From assembly GCA_963557785.1 (NCBI GenBank), contig CAUWBF010000001.1, positions 1 through 64,000 on the forward strand: a stretch of 64,000 nt of DNA. Reading direction: 5' to 3'. The notes under the pieces are model-generated. The model worked only from the letters and a program-made list of their open reading frames with translations. It did no database searches and was not told where the DNA came from. The DNA comes from Merdicola sp963557785 (GTDB lineage: Bacteria > Bacillota > Clostridia > TANB77 > CAG-508). Below, one piece after another: positions 40,679-49,537 of this stretch (position 1 is the stretch's first letter; each line of letters opens with the position of its first letter). Made by a program: the position numbers and the translations under genes.

Positions 40679-40993
40679 ATGAAAGACAGAGAGATTAAAT
40701 CATGCACTGAAAAGACAGCAGAACGGACGAGAAGAGAGGCTAGATATATAATAGAACATAATGCTTCAACTCATGAAGTAGCTGCTATCGAAGGAATACA
40801 CCAAAAAACAGTCTGGATAGATTTAACACAAAGACTGCCAATCCTTGCAAAAACATCTAAAGAGGACGAAAAGCTTAAGGAAGAAGTAGAAAAAATATTG
40901 GAAAACAATAAAAATACTTGGGCTTCAAAAGGATGGAAAGCAGCAAACAGATTGTATGGTAATCCGAAAACAAGAGGAAAAAATAAAGGCTAG
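40679..40993 (+). CDS. SpoIIID-family helix-turn-helix regulator
   Basis: 104 residues. The core aligns with SpoIIID: ARYIIEHNASTHEVAAIEG as first helices, then IHQKTVWIDLTQRLP as recognition helix (SpoIIID has VSKSTVHKDLTERLP), then a helical stretch ending ILENNKNTWASKGWKAANRL. SpoIIID is the mother-cell regulator in sporulation. Residues outside the HTH, and the basic tail GNPKTRGKNKG, differ. ATG 40679 is preferred, with GGAAGGAAGG 8 nt before it. Codon use (CGG, ACG) is less A+T-rich than in its neighbours. It may be a second, SpoIIID-like factor rather than the orthologue. Confidence 0.78.
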   Translation: MKDREIKSCTEKTAERTRREARYIIEHNASTHEVAAIEGIHQKTVWIDLTQRLPILAKTSKEDEKLKEEVEKILENNKNTWASKGWKAANRLYGNPKTRGKNKG

Positions 40994-41011
40994 TGTATAG
41001 CCTTTATTTTT
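40981..41011. terminator. Bidirectional terminator between the SpoIIID-like gene and mutS2
   Basis: AAATAAAGGCTA (40981-40992) / TAGCCTTTATTT (40998-41009) overlapping the stop codons of both convergent genes. Confidence 0.85.
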
Positions 41012-43376
41012 TTAATGTTACTATTGTAACTCCCATTTCACCTTCACCAAAAGTACCAACCCTAAAAGTTTTAACATGAGAATTGGATTTTAAGAAATTA
41101 TGTATGCCTTGTCTTAATTTTCCTGTACCTTTACCATGTACGATTCTTACTGTTTCTATTTTAGCTAAAAAGCAATCATCTAAAAATTTATCTACAATAG
41201 GTACAGCCTCATCAACAGTTTGTCCAATAACATTTATTTCTGTTGAAGTTTCTTTAGACTTTAAATTAAATTGTCTATTTGTATTAATAGGAACTTCTTT
41301 TTTAGGTTTTATAATAGACTTTGATAAAACATTTATATTAACTTTAGTTTTAATATTTCCAACTTGTATTTGTACATTGTTAGAATTGTCAGGTATAGTA
41401 AGAACTTTAGCATCTTGCATAAGAGTATTTACATATACATCCATACCAACTTTTATATCATCTCTAGATAATGAACCTTCTGGTATTACAGTATTAATAT
41501 TATGAGATGTAGTCTTTTTTAAAGAATCATTTAGTGAATTTCTAAGATTATTTAATTTCTTTACGGAGCTACTATTTTCATATATTGAATTCATTTCTCT
41601 AATAATTTTAGTAGCAGTTTCTTTAGCTTCTGATAAAATTTCTCTAGCTTCTAGTTTAGCATTTTCTATAAGTTCTTTTTCTTTTTGTTTTACATCTGAG
41701 TTATCTTTTTCTAATTCACTTTTTAATTTTTTAATTTCTTCTAAAGATTTATCTATTTCTTGTTTTTCTTGTTCAATTTTTAATTTATTATCATAAATTC
41801 CTTTTAACACATCTTCAATTTGAACAGTATTTGTATCTAAAAATTTAGAAGCTCTATTCAAAATAGATTCATTTAATCCAAGCCTTTTACTAATGGCAAA
41901 TGCATTACTCTTACCAGGTACACCAATTAATAGGTGATATGTAGGTTTTAGATTCTCTACATCAAATTCTTGACTTGCATTTTCAAAACCATCAGTTGAT
42001 AAGGCATAATTTTTAATTTCAGGATAGTGAGTTGTAGCTATTGTTAAAGTTCCTTTATTATATAGATTTTCTAAAATACTTATAGCCAAACTACTTCCTT
42101 CAATAGGATCTGTTCCAGAACCTAATTCATCTACTAAGAATAAACTTTCTGATGTTGATATGTTTAAAATATCAATTATATTTATCATATGAGAAGAAAA
42201 AGTACTTAAAGAATCTTGTATACTTTGTTCATCTCCAATATCAGCAAATACATTATCAAAAACATATATACTACTATTTTCACTAGCAGGTATATTTAAT
42301 CCACTCATAGCCATTAAAGTAAGAAGACCTACAGTTTTTAAAGTTACAGTTTTACCACCAGTATTTGGACCAGTAATTACTAGAGTATTATATTTTTCGC
42401 CAAGTGTTAAAGAAACAGGAACAACTGTATCCCTATCTATTAAAGGATGTCTAGCTTTAATTAAATTTATAACTTTATTGGTATTTAAAATTGGTTTAAT
42501 AGCATCTATTTCTATAGAATAGCTAGCTTTTGCAAATATGAAATCTAATCGACCAATAAGTCTATTATTATTTTCTAAGCTACTAGATAAAGGTACAAAT
42601 AAATTTGTAAGCTCAGCTAATATTTTTTCTATTTCTATATTCTCTTCAATTTTAAGATTATTTATCTCATTATTTAATTCAAAAACAGATAATGGTTCAA
42701 TAAATAGAGTAGAACCACTACTAGACATATCATGAGTAAATCCTTTTATATATGAGCGATATTCTTCTTTTACAGGAACTACATATCTATCATTTCTAAT
42801 TGTTACTACAGGATCTTGTAAATATTTTGAATATGTATTAGAGTGTATAAGCTTATTTAACTTGTCCTTGATATCTTGTTCTAACTTTCTTTTATTTCTT
42901 CTAATACTACCTAACTTTACAGAAGCATTATCAGATATAGTACTTTCATCTAGGATTGTATTAAATACTTTTTGTTCTATAGATGAATTTGTATATAAAG
43001 AAGAAAAATAATTTTTTAATATAGAAAAATCTTCTGAATTGATATTATCGTTTGAATAAAAGTATTCATATAATTCTCTAGACATCTTCAATATTCTAGC
43101 AAGTTCCAATAAAGCTTTTGAAGATAAAATATTGTTTCCATCTAATGATTTTATCCAAACATCTATATTTTCTATAGAAGATATAGGGGGAGTACCTTTT
43201 CTATATCTTAAACTAATAGCTTCGTTAGTTTCATCTAAAGATTTTTGAACTTTAATTTTATCAATAGAAGGTAGTAAATTAAAACATATATCTTTCCCGA
43301 TATATGTTTTACAAAAAGAAGATAAAATATCTAATATTTTATTATACTCTAATTTATTCAAGTATTTCACATTCAT
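41004..43376 (-). CDS. mutS2: MutS2 recombination-suppression ATPase/nuclease
   Basis: 790 residues: the MutS-like ATPase core (Walker A GPNTGGKTVTLKT, later LVDELGSGTDPIEG), a coiled coil (about 510-610), a KOW-like region and the C-terminal Smr domain with HGKGTGKLRQGI. In several species MutS2 rescues collided ribosomes or suppresses recombination. Start ATG 43376 has AAAGGAGC 8 nt before it, inside maf; the two overlap by 23 nt, so they are translationally coupled. Confidence 0.97.
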   Translation of the reverse strand: MNVKYLNKLEYNKILDILSSFCKTYIGKDICFNLLPSIDKIKVQKSLDETNEAISLRYRKGTPPISSIENIDVWIKSLDGNNILSSKALLELARILKMSRELYEYFYSNDNINSEDFSILKNYFSSLYTNSSIEQKVFNTILDESTISDNASVKLGSIRRNKRKLEQDIKDKLNKLIHSNTYSKYLQDPVVTIRNDRYVVPVKEEYRSYIKGFTHDMSSSGSTLFIEPLSVFELNNEINNLKIEENIEIEKILAELTNLFVPLSSSLENNNRLIGRLDFIFAKASYSIEIDAIKPILNTNKVINLIKARHPLIDRDTVVPVSLTLGEKYNTLVITGPNTGGKTVTLKTVGLLTLMAMSGLNIPASENSSIYVFDNVFADIGDEQSIQDSLSTFSSHMINIIDILNISTSESLFLVDELGSGTDPIEGSSLAISILENLYNKGTLTIATTHYPEIKNYALSTDGFENASQEFDVENLKPTYHLLIGVPGKSNAFAISKRLGLNESILNRASKFLDTNTVQIEDVLKGIYDNKLKIEQEKQEIDKSLEEIKKLKSELEKDNSDVKQKEKELIENAKLEAREILSEAKETATKIIREMNSIYENSSSVKKLNNLRNSLNDSLKKTTSHNINTVIPEGSLSRDDIKVGMDVYVNTLMQDAKVLTIPDNSNNVQIQVGNIKTKVNINVLSKSIIKPKKEVPINTNRQFNLKSKETSTEINVIGQTVDEAVPIVDKFLDDCFLAKIETVRIVHGKGTGKLRQGIHNFLKSNSHVKTFRVGTFGEGEMGVTIVTLKK

Positions 43377-43986
43377 TAGTTAAGCTCCTTTTACCAAGTA
43401 TATCATACTTGTCAAAAATATTTTTTATATTATTAGTACTTAAACCGATAATAGAATCATAGTCACCATCATAACCTTTTAGATAGTTTTTACCCATACC
43501 TTGGATAGCATATGCGCCTGCTTTATCTAAAGGTTCACCTGAATTTACATAGTTTAATATATCATAATACTCCATATGTTTGAAGTAAACGGTTGATTTT
43601 ACCATAAAAGTTTCTATGATAATAGAATTTTCTTTTTTCATAATTACTGATGTACCAGTATATACATCATTTGGATTGTTTTCTAACAGTTTTAACATTC
43701 TAATTGCATCATTTCTATCAGAAGGTTTACCAAGAATTTTATTGTTATAAAAAACAACTGTATCTGCACCTATAACAGTAAATTCTTTATCATCCTTTTT
43801 ATATAATTTATTAAAAACATCGAAAGCTTTAGACTCTGCAAGCTTTTTTACTAATTTTTCTGGGTCATTTTCTATTTCTTTTATTTTGTTCTCATCAAAA
43901 TTACTAGGAATAACAGCGAAATCATTAACTATTTTTCCTAACAATTGTTGTCTTCTAGGTGATGAAGAAGCTAAGATTATTTCCAT
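43354..43986 (-). CDS. maf: Maf-like nucleoside triphosphate pyrophosphatase
   Basis: 210 residues of the Maf/HAM1-like fold: EIILASSSPRRQQLL at the start, then TVIGADTVVFYNNKILGKP and GAYAIQGMGKNYLKGYDGD (GDYDSIIGL). Maf proteins hydrolyse noncanonical nucleotides such as m5UTP or dTTP and act in septum control in Bacillus. A clear RBS AAAGGAT lies before the start on the minus strand. It heads a maf-mutS2 transcript. Confidence 0.95.
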   Translation of the reverse strand: MEIILASSSPRRQQLLGKIVNDFAVIPSNFDENKIKEIENDPEKLVKKLAESKAFDVFNKLYKKDDKEFTVIGADTVVFYNNKILGKPSDRNDAIRMLKLLENNPNDVYTGTSVIMKKENSIIIETFMVKSTVYFKHMEYYDILNYVNSGEPLDKAGAYAIQGMGKNYLKGYDGDYDSIIGLSTNNIKNIFDKYDILGKRSLTNECEILE

Positions 43987-44169
43987 GAGTATTTCATCCT
44001 TTCTTAAGTAAAAAATTACAAAAAGAGTATATCACGTTTTATACATATTGTAAAACATTTTATTATGTAGATTATTGCGTTTGAATACTCTCTATGATAA
44101 AATATCATATATGAAAAAAGTCTAGTTTTCAAGCGATAGGAAAACATTTTTTATAAAATGGAGGAAATA

Positions 44170-45981
44170 ATGGCAGATAGACAAAAATATATTAGAAATT
44201 TTAGTATAATTGCACATATAGATCATGGAAAATCTACTTTAGCAGATAGATTAATTGAAATTACAGGAGTTCTTTCAAAAAGAGAAATGGAATCACAAGT
44301 TCTAGATAATATGGATATTGAAAGAGAAAGAGGGATTACAATAAAGTCTCAAGCTGTAAGAATGACATATAAAGCTAAAGACGGAAATGAATATATATTA
44401 AATTTAATAGATACACCAGGACATGTAGACTTCAATTATGAAGTATCAAGAAGTTTAGCAGCTTGTGATGGGGCAATATTGGTAGTAGATAGCAGTCAAG
44501 GAGTAGAAGCACAAACATTAGCAAATGTTTATTTAGCAATAGATAACGATTTAGAAATTTTGCCAGTTATAAATAAAATAGATTTACCAAATGCAAGACC
44601 AGAAGAAGTAAAAAAAGAGATAGAAGATATAATAGGTATTCCAGCACAAGATGCTCCTTGCATATCAGCAAAATCAGGTTTAAATGTTGAAGAAGTATTG
44701 GAAAAAATAGTAGAAAATATACCAGCACCAATTGGAGACGAAAATGCACCTTTAAAATGTCTTATATTTGATTCTTTCTATGATAACTACAAAGGTGCAG
44801 TAAGCTATGTAAGAGTAAAAGATGGAACTGTAAAACCAGGAGATGAAATATACTTAATGGCAGCTAAAAAAGTGTTTACAGTAACAGAAGTAGGATATTT
44901 TGAACCAGGAGAGTATCTTCCAGCAAAAGAACTAAAAGCAGGAGAAGTTGGATATATAGCAGCAAGTATAAAGAATTTATCAGATATTAGAGTTGGAGAT
45001 ACAATAACTTTAAATAATAATAAGGCTCAAGAACCATTACCCGGATATAAGGCTGTAAATCCAATGGTATATTGTGGGCTATATCCAGTAGATGGAAGTG
45101 ATTATGAGAATTTAAAAGTTGCTCTAGAAAAATTAAAACTAAATGATGCATCTCTTCAATATGAGCCAGAAACATCAACAGCTTTAGGATTTGGATTTAG
45201 ATGTGGATTTTTAGGACTTTTACATTTAGAAATTATAGAAGAAAGATTAGATAGAGAGTTTGATTTAAGTTTAATTACAACATCACCATCAGTTATATAC
45301 AAAGTGCATAAAACTAATGGAGAAGTTATAGAACTATATAATCCTTCTGACTTACCATCTTCACAAGAAATATCATATATGGAAGAGCCTTTTGTAACAG
45401 CAGAAATATTGACACCAAAAGAATTTGTTGGAAATATAATGAAGATATGTCAAGATAGAAGAGGCATATATATTGATATGAAATACTTAGATGAAAATAG
45501 AGTAACAGTAATATATGAACTTCCATTAAATGAGATAATATATGATTTCTTTGATAACTTAAAATCTAAAACAAAAGGGTATGCTTCTTTTGATTATGAG
45601 TTTAAAGAATATAGAAGGTCAGAATTAGTTAAATTAGATATACGTGTTAAAGAAGAAAGTGTAGACGCTTTATCATTTATAGTTCATAAGGATTCAGCTT
45701 ATGAAAGAGGAAAGAAAATGGTAGAAAAACTAAAAGAAGTAATACCAAGACAATTATTTGTAATTCCACTTCAAGCAGTTATAGGAGGAAAAATAATTGC
45801 AAGAGAAACAATTTCAGCTATGAGAAAAGATGTACTTGCTAAATGTTATGGTGGAGATATAACAAGAAAGAAAAAATTATTAGAAAAGCAAAAAAGAGGT
45901 AAAAAGAAAATGAGACAAATAGGAAATGTAGAAATACCTCAAGAAGCATTCCTATCAGTACTAAAATTAGATGATGAGTAA
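44170..45981 (+). CDS. lepA: Elongation factor 4 (LepA)
   Basis: 603 residues: the G domain (HIDHGKST, then DTPGHVDF, then NKIDLP) followed by domains II, III and V, and the LepA-specific C-terminal domain (CYGGDITRKKKLLEKQK). It back-translocates or assists the ribosome under stress. ATG 44170 has GGAGG about 5 nt upstream; an ATG at 44158 would overlap the RBS. A TTGCGT/TAAAAT pair at 44075-44103 is a weak promoter candidate. rlmB follows within 19 nt. Confidence 0.97.
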   Translation: MADRQKYIRNFSIIAHIDHGKSTLADRLIEITGVLSKREMESQVLDNMDIERERGITIKSQAVRMTYKAKDGNEYILNLIDTPGHVDFNYEVSRSLAACDGAILVVDSSQGVEAQTLANVYLAIDNDLEILPVINKIDLPNARPEEVKKEIEDIIGIPAQDAPCISAKSGLNVEEVLEKIVENIPAPIGDENAPLKCLIFDSFYDNYKGAVSYVRVKDGTVKPGDEIYLMAAKKVFTVTEVGYFEPGEYLPAKELKAGEVGYIAASIKNLSDIRVGDTITLNNNKAQEPLPGYKAVNPMVYCGLYPVDGSDYENLKVALEKLKLNDASLQYEPETSTALGFGFRCGFLGLLHLEIIEERLDREFDLSLITTSPSVIYKVHKTNGEVIELYNPSDLPSSQEISYMEEPFVTAEILTPKEFVGNIMKICQDRRGIYIDMKYLDENRVTVIYELPLNEIIYDFFDNLKSKTKGYASFDYEFKEYRRSELVKLDIRVKEESVDALSFIVHKDSAYERGKKMVEKLKEVIPRQLFVIPLQAVIGGKIIARETISAMRKDVLAKCYGGDITRKKKLLEKQKRGKKKMRQIGNVEIPQEAFLSVLKLDDE

Positions 45982-46000
45982 GTTTAGAAAGAGGAATAAT

Positions 46001-46765
46001 ATGAAAGAATTTAATAAAAAAGAAAATAATGAAAATGATGATATTATAGTAGGAAGAAATTCAGTGCTAGAACTACTAGAGTCTGATAAAGATATAAATA
46101 AAATATATGTTCAAACTGGAGAAAAGCATGGTTCTATAAACAAAATAATTTCTATAGCTAAAAAGAAAAAGATAATAATAACAGAAGTGGATAAGCAAAA
46201 AATAAATGCTTTAGCACCAAATATGAACCATCAAGGAGTAATTGCAATAGTTCCACCATTTAATTATTGTGAAATAGAAGATATATTAGAAGAAGCAAAA
46301 TTAAAGAAAGAAGATCCTTTTGTAGTAATATTAGATGGTATAGAGGATGTTCATAACCTAGGTTCAATAATAAGAACTGCAGAAACAGCTGGAGTACACG
46401 GAATAATAATTCCAAAAAGAAGAGCTGCAAGTGTAAATAGTACGGTAAATAAAGTTTCAGCTGGGGCAGTAAGCCATATGAAAATAGCTAGAGTAAATAA
46501 TATAAATGAAACAATAAGTTATTTAAAAGACAATGGTTTATGGATTTGTGGAACTGATATGGATACAAAAACATATTATTATGAACAAGATCTAAAAGGT
46601 CCTATAGGAATAGTAATAGGTAGCGAAGGATATGGAATGAGTAGATTAGTAAAAGAAAATTGTGATTTTTTAGTAAAAATACCTATGAAAGGCAAGATAA
46701 CATCATTAAATGCTTCTGTTTCAGCAGGAATAGTAATATATGAAGTTGTAAAACAACGTATATAA
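46001..46765 (+). CDS. rlmB: 23S rRNA 2'-O-ribose methyltransferase of the TrmH/RlmB family
   Basis: 254 residues: the N-terminal substrate-binding domain (IIVGRNSVLELLESD) and the SPOUT domain with NLGSIIRTAETAG, IVIGSEGYGM and SLNASVSAGI, which form the trefoil knot that binds SAM. It methylates G2251 in E. coli; the clostridial site is inferred. ATG 46001 is supported by AAGAGGA; starts upstream overlap the lepA coding end. Confidence 0.93.
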   Translation: MKEFNKKENNENDDIIVGRNSVLELLESDKDINKIYVQTGEKHGSINKIISIAKKKKIIITEVDKQKINALAPNMNHQGVIAIVPPFNYCEIEDILEEAKLKKEDPFVVILDGIEDVHNLGSIIRTAETAGVHGIIIPKRRAASVNSTVNKVSAGAVSHMKIARVNNINETISYLKDNGLWICGTDMDTKTYYYEQDLKGPIGIVIGSEGYGMSRLVKENCDFLVKIPMKGKITSLNASVSAGIVIYEVVKQRI

Positions 46766-46798
46766 AAGTTTACCTATACCAAAGAGGAGGGAATATAG

Positions 46799-48559
46799 AT
46801 GATTGCAAGAAAAAAGAGAATACTTATAATAGTATTAGTACTTATTTTTATACTATTAGCAATTTCTAGTGGTATATATGCATTTTTATATTTTGCAACA
46901 GATAATTTAAAAACTGATCAAGAATTATTTTATAAATATATTTCAAAAAATTCAGATATTATAAATATTATCGATAAACAATATTATAATGAATATAAAA
47001 ATAAAATAAATAATAGTGTTTACGATAATTCCGGAGAGATTAATTTTAGTACCACTTCTGATAATGAAAATGAAGAAACACAATTAAGTAAAGCAATAAA
47101 TAATATAAAAATAAAATTTGAAGGAACTACAGATAGACAAAATAAAAAAGCATATCAAGATATAAAACTGCTATATTCTGATGAAAATAAAGAATTATTT
47201 GATGTAAAATATTTAAGAGAAAACGAAATATATGGATTAAAAACAGATGAGATAGTAACAAAATATGTTTCTGTTGAGAATAGCAATATTTATCAACTAT
47301 ATAACAAATTGGGTTTAGAAAATACAAATAATATTGCAAATAAAATAGAGGAATATGACTTTAATGAATTATTAAATATGTCTGAAGAACGTAAAAATTC
47401 AATACAACAAAGATATATGAATGTATTAAATACACAAATACCATCTTCTAATTTTAGTAAAGAGAAAAAAGCTAGAGTAACAGTGAACAATGAAGTATAT
47501 GTTTCAAATAAATATTCTGTTAAGCTAACAGGAGATCAATTAATAAATTTAAAGATTAAACTACTAGAAGCATTATTAAACGACGATGAAACACTAAAGG
47601 AAATTATAAAAATAGAACAAAAAAATGACGAGTACATTAAAATAATTAAAGGAAATATACAAGAAGAGATAAAAGATATAAAAAGACAACCTTCAAATCA
47701 AAATACAGCCTTAGAAATAAATGTATATGAATTAGATGGAAACTTATTAAAGACAGAATGTATAACAGATACAAGTAACACTACAATAGAAAATATAAAT
47801 AGCGAAAATAAACAAAATGTAACTATAACAAATACACAAACTGATAAGGGTGTGATTGTTACAACATATAATCTAGTAAGAAATACTTCTGAAAGTAGTA
47901 ATTCTTTATCATTTAAACTAGATACTGTAGAAAATGGAAGACAAGCATCAGAATACGTTATTGAAATAAAGAATGATGGAAATGTTAATTCAAATAATAT
48001 AGAAACAACTATTAATATCAATATAGATGAGGATTATGGAAAAAGTACAATAAGTTATAACAATAAAAAACAATTTAATGTATCATCAGAAATAGATAGT
48101 TTATCGGACGATACAGTGACACTAAACAATATGACAATAGAATATAATAAAAGTATTATACAAGCAATTAAAGAAAGATTACAATTAATATATGTAGAAA
48201 GAGCATCTAGTGTAGGACTAGATTCAAATATACTTACAGGAGAAATACAATTAGCTATAAAAAACATGAAAGAACAATTTAATAGAGATGAATTTGAAAA
48301 GCAAGTTCAGAGATCATTAAATTATATAAAACAGGATGCAACAGTTGATTCTGAATATATACAAAAACTAGAAAAAGCAACAACAGCAGAAGAAAAACAA
48401 AGAGTAAAAGAGGAAAGATTAGTAAAAAGGCTGGTTGAATTTGGAATAGATGCAAAATCAGATGAAGAAAATGGAAGAATATTAATAGATAGTGGATATA
48501 ATTATAACTATGTATATTATATAGACTATGAAAAATATACTGTAACTAGAGCTGAATAA
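46799..48559 (+). CDS. Secreted/anchored protein of unknown function
   Basis: 586 residues with a positively charged start, one transmembrane helix (about 7-33) and a large extracellular, Asn/Glu/Ser-rich region. It has no motif that I recognise. The sequence is hydrophilic with internal helical stretches (TAEEKQRVKEERLVKRLVEFG near the end). The C-terminal ~70 residues may form a separate domain (NYNYVYYIDYEKYTV). RBS AGAGGAGGG. It lies downstream of rlmB and upstream of the rplU leader. Confidence 0.78.
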   Translation: MIARKKRILIIVLVLIFILLAISSGIYAFLYFATDNLKTDQELFYKYISKNSDIINIIDKQYYNEYKNKINNSVYDNSGEINFSTTSDNENEETQLSKAINNIKIKFEGTTDRQNKKAYQDIKLLYSDENKELFDVKYLRENEIYGLKTDEIVTKYVSVENSNIYQLYNKLGLENTNNIANKIEEYDFNELLNMSEERKNSIQQRYMNVLNTQIPSSNFSKEKKARVTVNNEVYVSNKYSVKLTGDQLINLKIKLLEALLNDDETLKEIIKIEQKNDEYIKIIKGNIQEEIKDIKRQPSNQNTALEINVYELDGNLLKTECITDTSNTTIENINSENKQNVTITNTQTDKGVIVTTYNLVRNTSESSNSLSFKLDTVENGRQASEYVIEIKNDGNVNSNNIETTININIDEDYGKSTISYNNKKQFNVSSEIDSLSDDTVTLNNMTIEYNKSIIQAIKERLQLIYVERASSVGLDSNILTGEIQLAIKNMKEQFNRDEFEKQVQRSLNYIKQDATVDSEYIQKLEKATTAEEKQRVKEERLVKRLVEFGIDAKSDEENGRILIDSGYNYNYVYYIDYEKYTVTRAE

Positions 48560-48599
48560 TGATATTTATATATAAAAATGAAAAAAATTAAATAAAAAA

Positions 48600-48628
48600 T
48601 TGACAAAAAATTGAAAAAATGTTAAAAT
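48600..48628 (+). promoter_or_regulatory. Promoter of rplU-rpmA
   Basis: TTGACA (48600-48605), 17 bp, TAAAAT (48623-48628), extended TGT. Confidence 0.72.
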
Positions 48629-48635
48629 ATTAATC

Positions 48636-48712
48636 TGTAAGCCGCCTGGGTCGGGTAACTAAATATTAGCAACTGGCTAATTACCTTGAATTTATGCTTA
48701 GCGAGTATACAA
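48636..48712 (+). promoter_or_regulatory. Structured L21-type ribosomal protein leader
   Basis: Upstream of rplU, TAAGC (48638-48642) pairs with GCTTA (48696-48700), enclosing nested stems GGTAA/TTACC and ATTAGC/GGCTAAT. Firmicutes rplU operons carry an autoregulatory L21 leader recorded in Rfam, and this element fits in position and nested-hairpin form. Whether its sequence meets the covariance model is not tested. Confidence 0.6.
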
Positions 48713-48733
48713 ATTAGAGGAGGTGCATTTTAA

Positions 48734-49087
48734 ATGTACGCAATAATCGAAAGCTGTGGAAAACAATACAAAGTAGCAGAAGGAGATGTAGTATTTTTCG
48801 AAAAATTAGATACTGAAGAAGGTAAAAAAGTTACTTTTGATAAAGTAATATTAGTATCAGAAGAAGGAACAGTAGAAATAGGAAATCCTTATGTTAAAGG
48901 TGTAAAAGTTGAAGGAAAAGTTGTTTCACATGGTAAAGGTAAGAAAATAGTAGTTTTCAAATATAAAGCTAAAAAGAATTATAGAAGAAAACAAGGACAT
49001 AGACAACCTTATACAAAAGTTGAAATAACATCAATCAAAAAAGCTGCTAAGAAAGCTGCAAAAACAGAAGAAGCAGTAGAAGCTTAA
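48734..49087 (+). CDS. rplU: 50S ribosomal protein L21
   Basis: 117 residues: MYAIIESCGKQYKVAEGD, FDKVILVSEEG, VVSHGKGKKIVVFKYKAKKN and GHRQPYTKVEITSI match L21. It carries an added Lys/Ala/Glu-rich C-terminal tail (about 100-117) absent from the usual ~103-residue form. RBS AGGAGG. The prp gene that usually lies between rplU and rpmA in Firmicutes is missing: only 62 nt separate the two. Confidence 0.97.
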   Translation: MYAIIESCGKQYKVAEGDVVFFEKLDTEEGKKVTFDKVILVSEEGTVEIGNPYVKGVKVEGKVVSHGKGKKIVVFKYKAKKNYRRKQGHRQPYTKVEITSIKKAAKKAAKTEEAVEA

Positions 49088-49149
49088 TTTATAAGAAATA
49101 TAAATAAAGGTCATATATATAAAAATAATGACGAAAGGAGTGAGAAAAC

Positions 49150-49431
49150 ATGGCTCATAAAAAAGGTCAAGGTAGTGTTAAGAATGGTAGAGATAGTGAA
49201 TCAAAACGTCTTGGAGTAAAAAGAGCTGATGGACAATTTGTTTTAGCAGGAAATATCCTAATAAGACAAAGAGGAACAAAATTCCATCCAGGAACTAATG
49301 TAGGTATAGGAAGCGATGATACATTATATGCATTAGTTAATGGTATAGTTAAATTTGAAAGATTAGGAAGAGATAAAAAGAAAGTTAGTGTTTATCCAGA
49401 AGTAGAAGTAAAGGAAGAAGCTAACGCTTAG
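49150..49431 (+). CDS. rpmA: 50S ribosomal protein L27 without cleavable N-terminal extension
   Basis: 93 residues beginning MAHKKGQGSVKNGRD, as in E. coli, with the conserved RQRGTKFHPGTNVGIG. In most Firmicutes L27 starts with a short leader cleaved by the protease Prp; here an in-frame TGA lies three codons before the ATG, so no extension is possible, and prp is also absent. RBS AAAGGAGTG. It is co-transcribed with rplU. Confidence 0.97.
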   Translation: MAHKKGQGSVKNGRDSESKRLGVKRADGQFVLAGNILIRQRGTKFHPGTNVGIGSDDTLYALVNGIVKFERLGRDKKKVSVYPEVEVKEEANA

Positions 49432-49437
49432 TCTATT

Positions 49438-49469
49438 AAGAACAAGATTTGATTCTTGTTCTTTTTTAT
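49438..49469 (+). terminator. Terminator of rplU-rpmA
   Basis: AAGAACAAGA (49438-49447) / TCTTGTTCTT (49454-49463) plus T5. Confidence 0.9.
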
Positions 49470-49470
49470 A

Positions 49471-49499
49471 TTGTAAAAAGTATATAAATATTGTATAAT
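49471..49499 (+). promoter_or_regulatory. Promoter of trpS
   Basis: TTGTAA (49471-49476), 17 bp, TATAAT (49494-49499). Confidence 0.7.
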
Positions 49500-49537
49500 C
49501 TAGTAAGTGTAGTAAAAAACAAAAGGAGAGATTAATA

